The notes: a model not told the origin generated them from the sequence alone. DNA of 64,000 nucleotides from Sipunculus nudus (GCA_026874595.1 CM049314.1:14750729-14814728); one strand, 5' to 3'. Shown: positions 25,201-40,100, counted from the stretch's first letter. Numbers and translations are program-made.

Positions 25201-28200
25201 ATTTCAGTCAATGTCTGCCAACACGTGCCCTTGGCCTCGACACTGCAGTCATTATGTTGAGACAAAAAAGGCTGTTTTTTTTCATGTATTCAATTTATTG
25301 TCTGACTTAAAATTTTTTTTTGCAAGAAATAGTGGTGGTTGTTTTCCATATAAATTAAAGAGTACTTGATTTATATGCTGACAGGCATTTTATTATAAAC
25401 TGACTTTTAATAAATATCACTAAAAAGCAATAAGCGCCATTTGGTTACACAGACTATAGTGTTTCAATAAGTAATCGTAACAAGTTGTAGAAAGGACAGG
25501 ATTTTTTATAAGTTTGATTGATATTTAGTTTCAGGAAAGGCTCTGGTCTTGTTTGACTCTAAAAACTTCAAAGGAACCAAAAAGGTATTCACTGGTGATT
25601 ACCGTGATCTTCGGTCTCTTGGCTTCAACGACAAAGCCGAGTCTGCCATGGTATACGGTACGTAACACAGTTTCTTCTCCAGTCGCATCCAATGACGTCA
25701 TAGCTCATTACGTCATTTCTTATTGCGTAATATCCTGTGTTACGTCATTCTATATTAACGTCTACCATCAAATACACCTTATACTCGCAAATTCAGAATG
25801 AGCTCTGTATTTAGAACGACTGGTATACATAATTTAAGATACATTTGTACTTAAAACCCCTGTGTTTATTACATATGGGGGCTGCCAAAATTGCCGCTGA
25901 TCATAATTAAATAAAAAAATCATCAAGGCCACCTGGCGTCATATAACAGCCCACAGTTTTCCATAAGTTCTGCACATGTAACAGGAGTCAATGGCTGACT
26001 TTAAAAAACAAATAGTCAAGCATAAACACTTTGTACATGTATTTTATAGGAGCCCCATGGAAAGTATACGAGCATGTGGGCTACAAGGGCAAGTACAGGA
26101 CTCTGACAGTCGGTAAACATGCTGACCTCAAGAAAAACGGCAAGAGCTTTAATAACTTCATCTCCTCTGTGAAACTTGCCGATTCATCAGGTAAGATATT
26201 AAAGTATATTATTAAGCAGATAGTAATTTTAGCTATCGAATTTCTGACGAATAAAACCGTTACCTGGTTTGATGACATTAACTGAGAGAAAACCTGGTTT
26301 GATGACATTAACTAAGAGAAAACATTGTTTTGATAACATTAACTAAGAGCAAACCTGGCTTGATGACGGTAACTGACAGAACACCTGGCTTGATGCCGGT
26401 AACTGAGAGGAAACAATGACGTTAACTTAAGCCCCGTTCCCACTTTCACGAATTTGACGCCGAATCGCCACGAACTTACATCATTAAAATTCGTAGGGAC
26501 GTCGTTGGAGTGTCGTAGATGATGTCTTGAACATTCGGTAATGTTCGTAGCGAGGTCTTGAGCACTCAGAATTCGTGGCGCTATTTTTGAAATGTTCAAA
26601 AATTAAGCTTTGTCGTCACAAGTCCTAGCTAAGTCGTAACAGTTTCTTGGTAAGTCGTATGAGAGTCTTCATAATTCTTGTAAATTCGTGATGTAAAACG
26701 ATGTCACGAATGCTCACGAAGGACAACGACATCGACACGACTTCAACACGACTACAATACGACTACCACAAGAACCTCTCAAGAGAGAGTCACGTTCATA
26801 AAGGCCCTTCCTACTTCCACGAATTAGGTGACGAATCATCAAGAACTGACATCATAATGTAACGGAAAATTTTATTTTCTTAGTGATTGTTAACTTCTTA
26901 CAAACCAATGAGGAATAAGGTTTAGAAGTAAGAACACTGTGTAGATTTGTAAATTTGTTTTAAAGAAGATTTGTATTGTGGTTATTGGTTCCAACTAAAT
27001 TTGAACTAAAATAATTTGAAGAAGCTGAATCAAATTACGTTTCCTTTGTAATTTGTATCTTCTTTGTAAACAAACAAGGAAGTTTTTTCAGTGAGTAAAC
27101 CATGTAGATTCGTAAATTTGTTTTAAAGAAATTTTTTTTATCGTTAATATTGGTTGACAAAATAAATTTGAACCAAAACAGTTTAAAGAAGCTGAATATA
27201 TTATACAATTTCGCCATACTTAAACATATGGTCAATATAATAAATTACGAATTTCCTATTTTACTATGGGAGAATAAACTGAGCCTAACACAAATTGATT
27301 TTAACAGAATCTCATATCACATTGAGAGCTGAATCAATAAGATATTTTAACCAATATTTTGAGAATACAGATATTTTACATCCGATTAAGACGGTCGTCT
27401 ACTTGGACTTAAAGAAGTTAACATCGTATTTGCCACCACATAAATAAGTCGTAATTGTCGAATTACCCAAATCAAATGAGACATATATTATCAGTGTTTT
27501 AAACTTGATAACTTTTGTCAAATTAAAATATCTGGAGAAATTGAGTAAAGTGTTGTTATGGTGTCCTTTTACTAATATCGTCTTCTTTGTAACATTACAA
27601 TAGCCATATATCTCATATATAGCTATCTAACAATCCGTAGCAAAATTGAATGATCGTAGGAGTAGCGTCCACAAGTCACAGATCAATCGTGGAATATCGT
27701 ACGAGTATCTTAGACGTCGTCACTGAGCCGTGAACATTCTTAAAAGTGTCGTGTCATATCGTGCTGGCTTCGGATCACTGTCGTAGCCAATCGTACTGGC
27801 ATCGTACTCCTTTCGTACAATATCGTGGTCGTGATGGAATTTTTATCACTCGACAGGCCGATTGGCCACGAATCGCCACGAATTCAACATCGTGGCGATT
27901 CGGCGTCAAATTCGTGAAAGTGGGAACGGGGCTTTAGAGTAAAAGGTATTGGCTGACGGATAAGAAAATAGAAAGGATTGGATATAGGTAACTGAAACAA
28001 ATATAATTCGAACAAAGGTGACTAAGAGAAAAGGGTAGGGCGACACTGAGTAACACAAAGCAGCCGGATGACTGCAACTGAGATAAAAGGGAGTTATACA
28101 GCAACAAAACGGATTCGGATGATGGAGACTAAGATAAAATAAAAGACCGAGATAATAGAACGAGACTGAGATAAAATGGAGTCTAGGATAGTCACTAAAA

Positions 28201-30014
28201 TGATTAAACCGGAATGGATTACCGTTGACTGATACCAAATATAGTTTTATGACTGTGGCTAGATTAAGCTGATTAAGACGACGGAGACGGAGATAAAACA
28301 AACCTGAAGACGAAGATTTGCGTAAACAGATTCCTGACACAGTCCAGAGAGTAATAGACAGACTGATAATATCCTTGGCTAGAAGGAATGAGCTGAAATC
28401 ATCAAAACATCAAAGTGTTGCTAAGAAAGTGTGACTATCCGTGAAAAAAATAAAAAATAAACAGAACTATGATAACTGTGTTAAACGTATCAAACTTGAA
28501 AATTTACCTGTAATTGGAAATGACTTTTTTATATAATTTCCTGAGAAAATAGAATTCATGCTAATCAGGCGTGGTCATGTTCCATTGCAGTCGACAATTC
28601 AGCTAGCTGCAAGTGTTCAGCTAGCGGTGACCCCCACTATCGTACCTATGACGGCCAGATGATCCACTTTATGGGGCAGTGCAAGTACATCCTCAGCAAG
28701 TCTCTCATACCTGGTGACGCCTGCGCTTTTGTTGTGGAAGTGAAGAACGAGAAACGCGTGAAGAGCAAACCTGTCGCCCACACACGCATGGTTGACTTCA
28801 AGATCAACGGACAGACCATTCGACTTCTGAAGGGGAAACGTGTTCAGGTAAATAAAGGATAACGATTTTTTCAACAATGCCAATCATTTATCAATAATTA
28901 TATGTACCAGTGTTTTACCCGTTTTTACGTTTGGGTCAGGTACGCGTGTCTTTGCCGAGTTCATGAAGGTCAGCTTCTCCGTTTGACGAGTTGACATCGA
29001 TAGAGTTCACTTGTTTAGTTTCTAATGATGGCGCTGCGATAGACCTTTCACGAAAAAATTTTAATTCTTCTGGACCTTTCGCGAACTGATGTTTTATTCT
29101 ACAGGATTTGTTGAAAATATAGAATATAGAATAACACCCCATTTATGACACAATTTGCATCGTTCCCGACACTTTAATGCCAAAAAGCTGGAAATTTCGA
29201 GGCCTGACAACGGTGAAGTTGTGTGATAACGGTTTAGTGCAACAACCGTCGAAAATAATAAAAATTAAAGTCGTAATGATACTTGCTGCGATGATTTTTT
29301 CAGATTGTCTATAATTATTTACTTAATCGTTGACTTGAGACATTCTAAACTGTAATCTGCTATGTATTTTATTTTTTATTTTCCATCTTATATATTAAAC
29401 GAAGTATTAACACACAGTAATACTGTTTAGTGGTGTTTCTACATGAAAATAGGAAAACACACTAATTATAAATATTTTGGTTTTGTGTCCAGAACTGCAG
29501 TGGCCATCTTGAATTATCAAACCGCCAGATTGCCACGTCCCCATCAACCTAGGATAACCATGACCATTCATTTAGCAAAAACAATTTGTAATGAAACTGA
29601 ATTTTTAATCAAAATTCAAAATGTTTGTTATCTTCAGGTGAACGACGAGACAAGGTCCCTGCCGATCACGCTTCTGGGCGGCAAGATCAAAGTAGGACTT
29701 AGCGGCAAGAATGTCAAGGTCAGCACGGCCTGCGGTATCACCGTGACCTTCGACGGTAACCACAAGGCCACTGTTGAGACTCCAGGCAAATACCGCGGCA
29801 AGCTGACAGGTATCTGTGGTGACTGTAACGGCAAGAAGGACGACTTCCGCACCTCAAAGGGTGTTGACGTGTCCAGACAGCCAAAGAAAGCAATGTATGC
29901 TGCCATTGGTAACAGCTACGTTGTTCCTGATGACTCCGATATGCCATCAAACAAGTAAGCTTGATTCCATTTCTTTCTCTCTCACTCTCTCTCTTTCTCT
30001 GTCTGTCTGTTAGT

Positions 30015-30060
<46 letters not shown>

Positions 30061-32691
30061 AATATATATATATATGTGTGTGTGTGTAATGGGGTCGTAA
30101 AGGTGTGTTCAGGGAGATGTTGGGCTCTCAACGACAAAGTGACGCCAAATGGGGGTGTAAACGTTTACTACAACACAATAGAGACAAAATAGTTGAAATG
30201 GCGTGCTGCCATGACCTATAGTAAGAGTGGAATCATACAGATTTACATATTTATAATTAAAAAATACATTAAGAAAACACTTACATGCGTGTATTTTCGG
30301 GTTACAAAGAGAAATACGGAGAGAGTAAAAGTTACGTTTAAGCTCGAGAGCAAAATGGAGACCATGTTTAAGCTCGAGAGCAAAACGAAGTCAATGCTAA
30401 GATTTACGTGAAAGCATAAAATAAGAGACTTTTTAGAGACCAGAGTTATGAAGTTCGGTAAAAACAAGAAAAATATAATAACTCGCCTACAACAACTCGC
30501 CTAAGACAAAATAGTTGAAATTGCGTGCTGCCACGACCAATAGTAAGAGCGGAATGCCGTCTGTTACGGAACCTTATATAAACAGATCACGTATGCGTGA
30601 TGAACACAAATTCTGTAACGGAGATAAAAAAAAATCAGATTTTGTAACACTAAGCAGCGGGAAATGTCTAGGGGAACGAATAAAGAAGCCAGTGGTTTTT
30701 TTTTTAACAAATAACTATAAGTTATTCCCAAAACAACCCCAACAATACAATACACTAAATCAATACAATTATACAGTAAAACAGCGGTAAAGCAACAAGT
30801 CAATACAATCATGGAGAAAATAATGTATGTGCACAGTACCTGGATACCAACACCATCACAACGATAAGTCCTTTAAATGTAAACTCTCGGAGAATGACAG
30901 TCCAGTGGAAAGTTCTTGCAACAACCTAGAAAGTAAACTGAAGTCCAAATGCATAAAATCCAGGAGAAAGATTTTGAAAATGTATAATTGCCGCATTCTT
31001 CGGATAAGGTCCTAGAATCTAACACACGCTTCTGCGTCCGCTGGAATCTCTGCTCTCTCTCTGCCCTGCCGTTTAAACACAGCCCCTTATATACTCTTCA
31101 CCCCAAGCCGGGAAATTTCCACTTCTCGAACAGTCTATAAGATCTTGCACAACACGCGTTTCAGGAATTTTCTAGAAAAACAGCGCTGTGTATCTCTACA
31201 CACCAGGCTCATCACGTGACCCACGACCAGGCGAACAGGAGCCACGCCCGTGTCACACAATAAAAAGAGCACCTGTAACACGTCTCCATAACACGATTTC
31301 CCGCTATAGCCTGCTCTATTGTTATGTAAAACAAAACCTCTTTTCGGACGCTCGGACCCTCAGAACCGAGCGACCGTAAGATTTCGAGCGTCAGAGACGC
31401 TTAACCGCGTTCCCGAAAGCCTTGTAATCATATAAACATTTTTACAGAACTTCTTTCCTTCTGTACGTTGTTGCAAATGAAAGAATACCATTGGAAATTA
31501 TTGTAAACACCTATTTTTTTCATGTTTCGAAAAATATTTTAATAATATAATTTACACTGTCGGGTTTATTTAGTGCCTGGAAGAAACCAACGACATTTAA
31601 CGTCCCCTGTGGCACTCTTTGGCTAAGATTCTGAAGTCTTCTCTTTTCATTATAAAACAAAATGTTCTGTACATTACTATTTAAGGGTTACAAGGAAAAA
31701 TCTTTCTAGTTAGAATAGAGGAAAAAGGTCATTCTTAAATGGTTATATGAATATAGGCGTTCATTGTCTTGATAAATACTTGTTTTCAATAAAAAGCATA
31801 GGAAACACGCAGAAGGAAGAAATTAATTTTACTAAAATACAAAATACTATATAAAGCATAAATATTGGTTTTACTATATAAAGCATAAATCATGACAGAC
31901 TCTGTCTTTTAAGCAAGTTTAAATACTTGTGTCCTTTGGAATCACAGGTCTTCCTTTCTTGTTTGAATCCTATATGATACACCTATTATGCTGCGCGACA
32001 CGCTATGAGTTCTGTATTTTTTGCAGATGTGAGGTTCCACAAAAGACCCCGACACCAGGCACGGACTGCCCCGCTTCCTCAGCCGGCCAGATCGCAGGGT
32101 CCAGCATGTGCGGACTCATCACTAATGTAAAAACTCTATTCGCTGCTTGTATCAAGGGTGCTAAATTAGACCTCTCCGGGTTCGTGGATTCCTGCAAATA
32201 TGACGTCTGCTCGGCCTGGGCGGACGCAGACCAAAGAAAGGATGTCCTCTGTGAAAACCTCGAAAATTTTGCTGACGCATGTGCTGAGAAAAACTTCCCT
32301 GTAAAGTGGAGAAGCGAAAAGCTCTGCCGTAAGTGTGACATATTTTATTCTTGCGTACCAGTTTCCTTGTAACATATATTCCCCTAATATGTATGTTTGA
32401 TTTATGTTCAATCGGATGTACAGGAGAAAAATATGAAAAAAAGTTAAAAATTGAACATATATATATATATATATATATATATTGCATTTTTGCATAATGA
32501 TCACAAACCATTGTGTTACCACATCCAAAGAAGTCATATTGTCCAGATAAAATATTCTTATTCTGTCAGAGATAAGAAAAACTATACACAAAACAATGGA
32601 TAGCATTAAAACTGGACCTTGTGCAAGGAATTAGTGTCAACAACCCGGTCATTACAATGACCTTTTAGCAAGACATACAAGTTAGACTGAA

Positions 32692-32748
<57 letters not shown>

Positions 32749-35700
32749 CAAAGTACACCTTGATATTTAATCTAATTTTGGTTCATATTGGTTTTAGATT
32801 ATATAATGATAATTAAAAATACCAGACTACCTTCTTGTGTTAACCTTTAATCATGTGTTTTCAGCAGCAAATAAATTATGTGAACAAGTTAGACCCCCCC
32901 ACCCTACTTAAGTGGGCCGGGGGATGATCTGCTAAAAAAGATAAATACTAATTTGTCTTTAATTAAAAAGTTTTATACCATTGTGTTTAACAGCAATGGC
33001 ATGCGGCAAGAATATGAGATACAATCCATCTGCGTGTGCTACCCCCGCTACCTGCATCAGCGACGCCTCCTGTAACGGACCCCGCGTCGAAGCTTGCGAA
33101 TGTATCCCAGGATACGTCCTGTCCGGAACAGAGTGCGTGCCACGCACCAAATGTGGTTGTGTCTCAGGCTCCATCTACCGGAAGGTAAGTTTAACACACA
33201 CAAACAGACCTGGAGATTAGCAACCTCCGCGCAGGGTTAAGGTCTATTGTGTGAAATGAATAAACCCTGCAGGCAGTCACGGACAGTAAATGTAAACCAC
33301 ATGTGACTCACGACCCCTTTGTACTCATGTCTTATGTCAGCATGCAATAATGGTTAATCCCCCAATCCATGCGGGTAATTCTTTTTCAAATGTTGAAAAG
33401 GCCACAGCAGGTGTGGCTGCATTATAACCAATCATTTACATATTCAACAATTCTATTTATATTTATAATACCGCGTCACAGATATTACACCACCACCGCA
33501 AAAAGGTTCCACAGGTTATTCAATATACAAAATGTTTCACGGGCAAATATCTTTTTATTGTTATATTTGGAATGGATGTTGTCTAAGCATACTCTATATT
33601 TGCTCCATTTATTTATTTATTATTTTTTTTTGTAATTAACGCTATTCAGGCGAATGGCTCGATTTCGGCCTGTAAGCGTGCTGTGCGCACGAATGGGTGC
33701 ATGATCCTGGACTTATATGGATAGATAAGCCCTGTTGCGGGTTACCCCTGTTATCACCATCACAAGTTGAATAAAATGTGAAGTATCAATTAGATAAAAT
33801 ATAAAATTAGATAACATATATAATTAGATAGCATATAAAAAAACTAAAATTCGTTTGGCCGTTGACACAATACATGCAGATCCAATATACACCAGAGCCT
33901 AAACTGTTAAAATACAATACACTAAGACTGATTACGAGAACATCAGTGACTAGACAATGGACATACGCACAAGTTACGCCGTTTATATTGGTGCACTGAT
34001 ATTCATAAGGTCGGTATTGCATACGCTTCCGAGGCAGCGGAATTCTTACGCTTCTAAAAAAGCAACTGATTTTCCTCTTTCACGATTTAAATGTAATCTT
34101 TATTTTTTAAGAATTAATGAAAATGTGTGGTGATTGTAAGTTAGATAATCTCGGATGTGACTCGTCTCTTCTAAGATTAACGCACCTATTATATGTTCAA
34201 GTCTCTACTGGCTTTTTAACAGGATAATGACTGAAAGTGTATTCCGTGATGAGTTGAAAACTGCATTAACCCTGATTTACAAACCAATGGGGACACTACC
34301 GGAAATTTCAGACCTATTTTATATTACCATATAATCCTAAGATGTTTGAAAGGATAGTTTATGAACAAATGAAGCAACGTCTTATAAAAAATGATGTGAT
34401 ATTCCGTGAATAACCTGACTTCCTAGCTCATCATTCTGCCTAAACCAGCATGTACAACGTTGGCAATCCTTGGCAGAAAGTTACAGACAGAAAACAGTGC
34501 TCCGGTGCATGTTATTTTTCATATAAGAAAAGGTTTTCATACCATTGACCGTGGTATATTATTAGCTTAACTTCGTATGTTCGGAAAAATTGATGTCGCT
34601 CATGACCTGTAAGCTAGTTATCTACAACGAAGAACCCAATCTGTGAGGAGTGATAACAGTACATCGGCGTTAAAATGCACGTTTATGGGCATTCTTCAGT
34701 GTTCCATACTCGGACACTCCATTATTACGTAAACGAAAGGAACAAACAGGTAGGGAAATGTCTTTGTCATACATTCATTGATAATACTGTTATTCACTTC
34801 ACTATTTTGATGGTCCCCAGAAGTTAAAGAATTGCAAACGGGAGTAAATAATCTGTACGAATGTTTCATACAAAACAGGTAAACACTTAATGTCGACAAA
34901 ACCTTTATTCACTACTTTTCAAAGAGCGATGCATGTCGTATCTTCCTTTGAATATTACAGTGATCCGAACGACCCAACAACATTGTAGAAAATGAAATAT
35001 TTAGGTATTGTTTTAAATGAATATCTGAATTGGTCTGATCGTACTGAACATTTTTCCCGCACAGTATCGTCAAAGTTAGTCGCTTTATTCAAAGCTAGCA
35101 TATTTTTACCAAAGGGAATCATATTAAATATATACAAAGGTTTCATACGAAACCTCACGTAGACTATGGGATAACTATCTGAGGTTATACTTCCAAAAAT
35201 AATCGTAATGAAATACAACACACTACGAAAACGCGCAGTAAAAATAATTTGTAATGTTTTATAATCGTGAGAGAAGCACCAGTGATCTATGGACTGCTCT
35301 TGAAATCCGGCCAATAGCAGAGAGACGAGTTTACATGACTTGCATCTTGTTGTATAATAGCATTACTGCCAATGTTCATCTTATTTGTTACAAGGCTTGA
35401 TCTATGTCACAGATGGGCATAATAGGCAACACGGACAAACACAACTGGAGGATTGTCTATGCCTCAGGCGTGAACAGGATATTTGAGAAACTCCGTCGTA
35501 TATTATGGCCACATACTATGGAATAGGTTACCATATGATATGAAGAACGTCCCTTTTCTTTACAGTTTTAAGATAAAAATAAATAAAACAAAATGCCAAA
35601 TCTATAACACGGGATTAATTTTTATATAATTTTAAAACTTCACCATTGAACGTTGTATTACATGGTGTTGGTTTCATATCAGGGCCTTGATGAAAATCAG

Positions 35701-37076
35701 ACACAGTCTGAACAAGTCAGCCTGATTAAAAATTTATAAATAATTTATTAACAAACGTGCATTTATTGGCAAGTCCAATATCCAAACAATGAAAATGCGC
35801 AAATATTGGCCTGCTAATGAGTAATGGCTCACTCAAGTTTTCTTAATTTTTACTGCATACATAAATCTAGAACCACTTCCAAGTAAAACTTACGTGATAA
35901 TCGGATCAATACACAAAGTGAGGGCCTAGAACACTCGGCTGTCTCCGCTGGTGATCCGGGGTCGATTCCCGGTGTGGCTATAAGAGTGGGATGTAGTAGC
36001 ACGTCTGAGGCAAGTGGTTTTATCGCGGCTTCTGAGGACATTACCGAATGTCACCACCTGAGCCATGGAGAATGCCTCAATTATTTACAATAACTATTTT
36101 ATACAATTAATGTAAAATAAATATATTTATATTTAAATGATACACACAGTGTTATAAAAGGCTTTTGGTCTTATTTGACCACAGAAATAGTAGCCTACAG
36201 AATATCTAGAAAAATCCATCTTTCGAATCGATTATATATAAACAATGTGTCCAAGAAGGCCACGAAGACAATTTCAGTGACCTATTTAGGTTTCATCCCA
36301 GAATTGTAATTCTGGTATATATTTAGTTTTTTTTTCAGTCAGGAAATACATATCGGTAAAGAAATCCCATGTTTTTTTACGAAATGATTGCCGAGTAATG
36401 TCAATTACATTATTATTGTTAGAAACAACAAATATATATATATATATAAACCGTAGGAGTGATAACAGCTCTTAACTTGCCTGTTTTATATTGTACTTGC
36501 AATGCAGATCGGTGAACAATGGGTCAGTAGAGACTGTCGCACTTTGAATAAATGTACCGCTGACAGCCGCGGCAGGTCCAGGGTCACCTCAACCAGGGCC
36601 CAGTCGTGTCACAGGTACGCACACTGCGCCCTTTACCAGGGAACCAGGCAGTGCGTCTGTAACAAGGGATTCTCTGGTGATGGTCTCGATAAATGCGACA
36701 AGATCCGTAAGTACAGCTGTTATGTTGGTAACAGTCATTTCAGTTGTACGAGTAGCAATTGAAGCAATAGCAGATAGTTGTAGCGGTAGTGGTATTGGTT
36801 TTAGTAGTTGTAATATTAAGAGAAGTAAAAAAAGTAGTAATACCAGTAATAATAACATTATTTGCAGTAATGGTTGAAGCAATAGTACTGGTAGTAGTAA
36901 TAGTAGAAGTAGTAACTACCGGTAGATGTAGTAGAAGAAGTATTATTATTATTATTTCTAGCAGATGTAATAATAAGAGAAGTAAAAGAAGTATTGATAT
37001 TAGTAATAATTATTATGTTGCATTCATGTTAGAAGCAATATTTTTAATAATAGTAGAAGTAGTAAGAAATAGCAGA

Positions 37077-37108
<32 letters not shown>

Positions 37109-40100
37109 AAGAAGTATTAGTGTTTTTTTTTTTAGAAGTGGTAACAGAATTATTAGTAATAATAATAACTAGCAAAAACCCGTGCTATGAACGGTTTGGG
37201 GCGAACACGAAAACCCGAACGGTGGTATCGGAAATCCACCGGAAATCCTGAGAAAATTATACAAATCGCGTTACGATATAAATATATAGATCCAATTTAT
37301 CTGGTGTTGATAAAATATTTCGGAACATCGTTCGGAACATGTTTCGGAACATCTTACAGTCGCACACGGTCGCCCCAAGCCAGTGCCCAACATACATGTG
37401 GACAGGGTCTTTGACAAATGGTCACCTACACATGTACCATGTGACATGAGAAACTGATCAACAATATCGCATATACATACAAAATAAGCCGTCCATGGAT
37501 TAGACCTTAGAAGAAAATGCAAATATGCCAGATTTTTTGGTGAAAATAGTAACAATGATGACTTATACGCAATAAGCATACATACTGAATGAAAGAATTA
37601 AGAGTCTTAAAAACAAAGAGTATTACATAAAAACTATTGAAAATGATATTGCACATGCATTTAAAAGAAACAAATACCAGAACAAGCGTATTAAATTTAC
37701 ATTCATTATTACAGGAATTTTACTTTTGTAACTGCAGTAATTAGAAAAGAAATCTCGATTTTCAAAACATTTCAAGTCAATATTATGTGTTTACAACTTT
37801 GCATGATGGTGCCACTCTACACGTGTACACATCACACTGTACCAGCCACGACGTGAATTTAGTTGACATTTTCTTTACATCTGTTACATAGTGGGCGTAC
37901 ATGTGTTGGTGAATATTTGTCAATTTAAGACCTCTATCGCTTGCAATGCCCTGGACCTCGTGCGACCTGTGCGATTTTATAACCATAACGGATTCCTGCG
38001 ACCCGATAGATGTGCACTCAAGCATATCAGTTCATGTAATGAGGGTCGCAGGAAGACGCCCTCGAAAATCACGGCAATCCGTACGGTGGTATCAGATGAG
38101 ACATGGAAAATTACAAAAATCGCCTTCCGCTATTAATATATAGAAAATAGCTGCGGTAATGGTAGAAGCAGTACTGTAGTAGTATTAGTAGAAAGAGTAC
38201 CCAGTAGTTCTGGTAGCAGTCGAAGAAGTAGTACTAGTTGTAGAAGTATTTGTAGAAGAAGTTGTAGTAGTGGAAGTTAGGAGAAGATGAAGAGGAAAAA
38301 GATGTAAGACATCCGTTTTGGCCGTGTCGGTGGGATATCATTCTTAAGTGACTTAATATATGGTCGGAGCTTCAGGAGAGAGTTACTCAGTGGAAGAATA
38401 GAAAAAAAATACAAATCTAGCTGCTAATTGAGCTGCTTAATATGACACAGCTGATTTATCGCGGCTTTCTATAAATGTGATGTCAATATAGAATTCGATA
38501 TAAACCTTGTTCACACAGTAATCGGTGCCAAGGTTTATCATACTGACGAGAATTGATTGAATAATTCCCAATTGGAAAGTGATGATGTCATTGATCTAGG
38601 ATTAATATCACTGGGGTAAAGGTAATAGAAAATTAGGCCAGTGCATGCAGTGTATTATTTAAAAATGTAAACAAACTTCATTTAATGATGGTTTTGATGA
38701 ACAGGTTGTCCATTTTTTCATCACTGCTTGATTTAATGTTTTAATTCAATAGGCCTAGTCACGACTTACGAAAAGTTTTCCGCAAGATATCACACCTTGC
38801 CAATTGATTTTTATGTGTGGGCTGCCAAAAAGTAGAGAACTTTGGTTATTCTGTCCCTATTGCCAAGGTCATGGTGTGTTATATAATTCATACAGCTGAG
38901 CCACCACCTCCCGCGCCCAAGGTCATTCTGTACAAGGAGAAGAACTTTCAAGGAGAGGAAGTCGTAGTGACAAAGGATGCTCCTAACCTTAGTCTGTTGT
39001 CTTCCAAGATGAACGACCAGGCTCAGTCTGTCAAAGTCATCGGTAAGTACATCTGATTAAATGACCTCGCTAATGTGACCTCTATCACTCTGAATATGAG
39101 GCAACGATTTCAAACATATGCGCACGATTAGTCATGACAACTCGGCATCGCATGTTTAGTTACAGTATACTTTTCTCTGTGTGTTAGTCCTACATTTTTT
39201 AATGCATGTCAAGATGACATGAAATGGAATTAAATTGAAAAAAAAAGAAAAAAGACAAACGTATAAACAGCACGAAAAACGTTTGTGAACAGCACGGCAA
39301 ACGTTCATAAAAATCCGACAAACGTTTATAAAAAGGCGGTCAAATGTTTATAAGCAGACTGACAAACGTCTACATACAGCCCGAACGACGTGTATAAACA
39401 GCCTGACAAAAGTTTATATACAGCTACAAACGTTTAGAAACTGTCCGACAAACGTTTAGAAGCAACCCTACGAACGTTTAAATACAGACTGACGAACGTT
39501 TATAAACAGCACGACAAATGTTTATTAACTGCCCAACAAAAGTTTACATAAAGCTAAAAACATTTGTAAGCAGCCCAAGAAACGTTTATTAACAACGCAA
39601 CAAACCTTCAAAAGCAGCCCAGCAGACGTTTATAAACAGTCTGACGATCGTTTATATACAACCCGACAAACGTTTATAACCAACACGACAAACGTTTAGA
39701 GAATATATTCGATGACAAAGAGCAAAGCAAACTAGAATTAATTTTGAGCTGCGGGGAAAGTTGTATGATTTAAAACAGAAGTGAGTGAGTCATAGAAATA
39801 AAAATGCTTTGTCACTGTAAAGGACGTGCTCAGTGTAAGTTGATTTGAGCTTAACTGGGAGATTTTCAAAGTATCCATGAATATTATTCGGAAGGTGCTC
39901 TTAACATTGATTTGTTCACTTTACAAATTAAAGTCATGTCGTGCTTACATTGGGCGTCTCTAATAGATGCATGAATCACACATACTGAATTAAGGGTACT
40001 AGCACACTCGCCACTGATATGGTTTGATTACAACAATTTGAATAAAAATATTTGAACTGAATTGGAATTAAATTTCAACAAATCGAAATCGGCAGTGAAA

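Noticed and set aside
25130-25369. Open frame after TTTCCAG between domains E and F
   Set aside because: No usable donor or domain is seen, and E and F join in frame without it.
28936-29142. Minus-strand open frame in the VWD 1 intron
   Set aside because: Its composition looks gene-like but I recognise no family and see no companion exons; it may be a repeat piece.
29738-30055. Arg-Glu-rich minus-strand open frame
   Set aside because: It is a translation of the CT microsatellite and the antisense of VWD exon 22.
36677-37172. Ser/Val-rich open frames after exon 25
   Set aside because: They are translations of the AGT trinucleotide tract.
39253-39704. Possible CRISPR-like array because of regular spacing
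   Set aside because: The 22-base units are contiguous and degenerate with no unique spacers, and the genome is animal.
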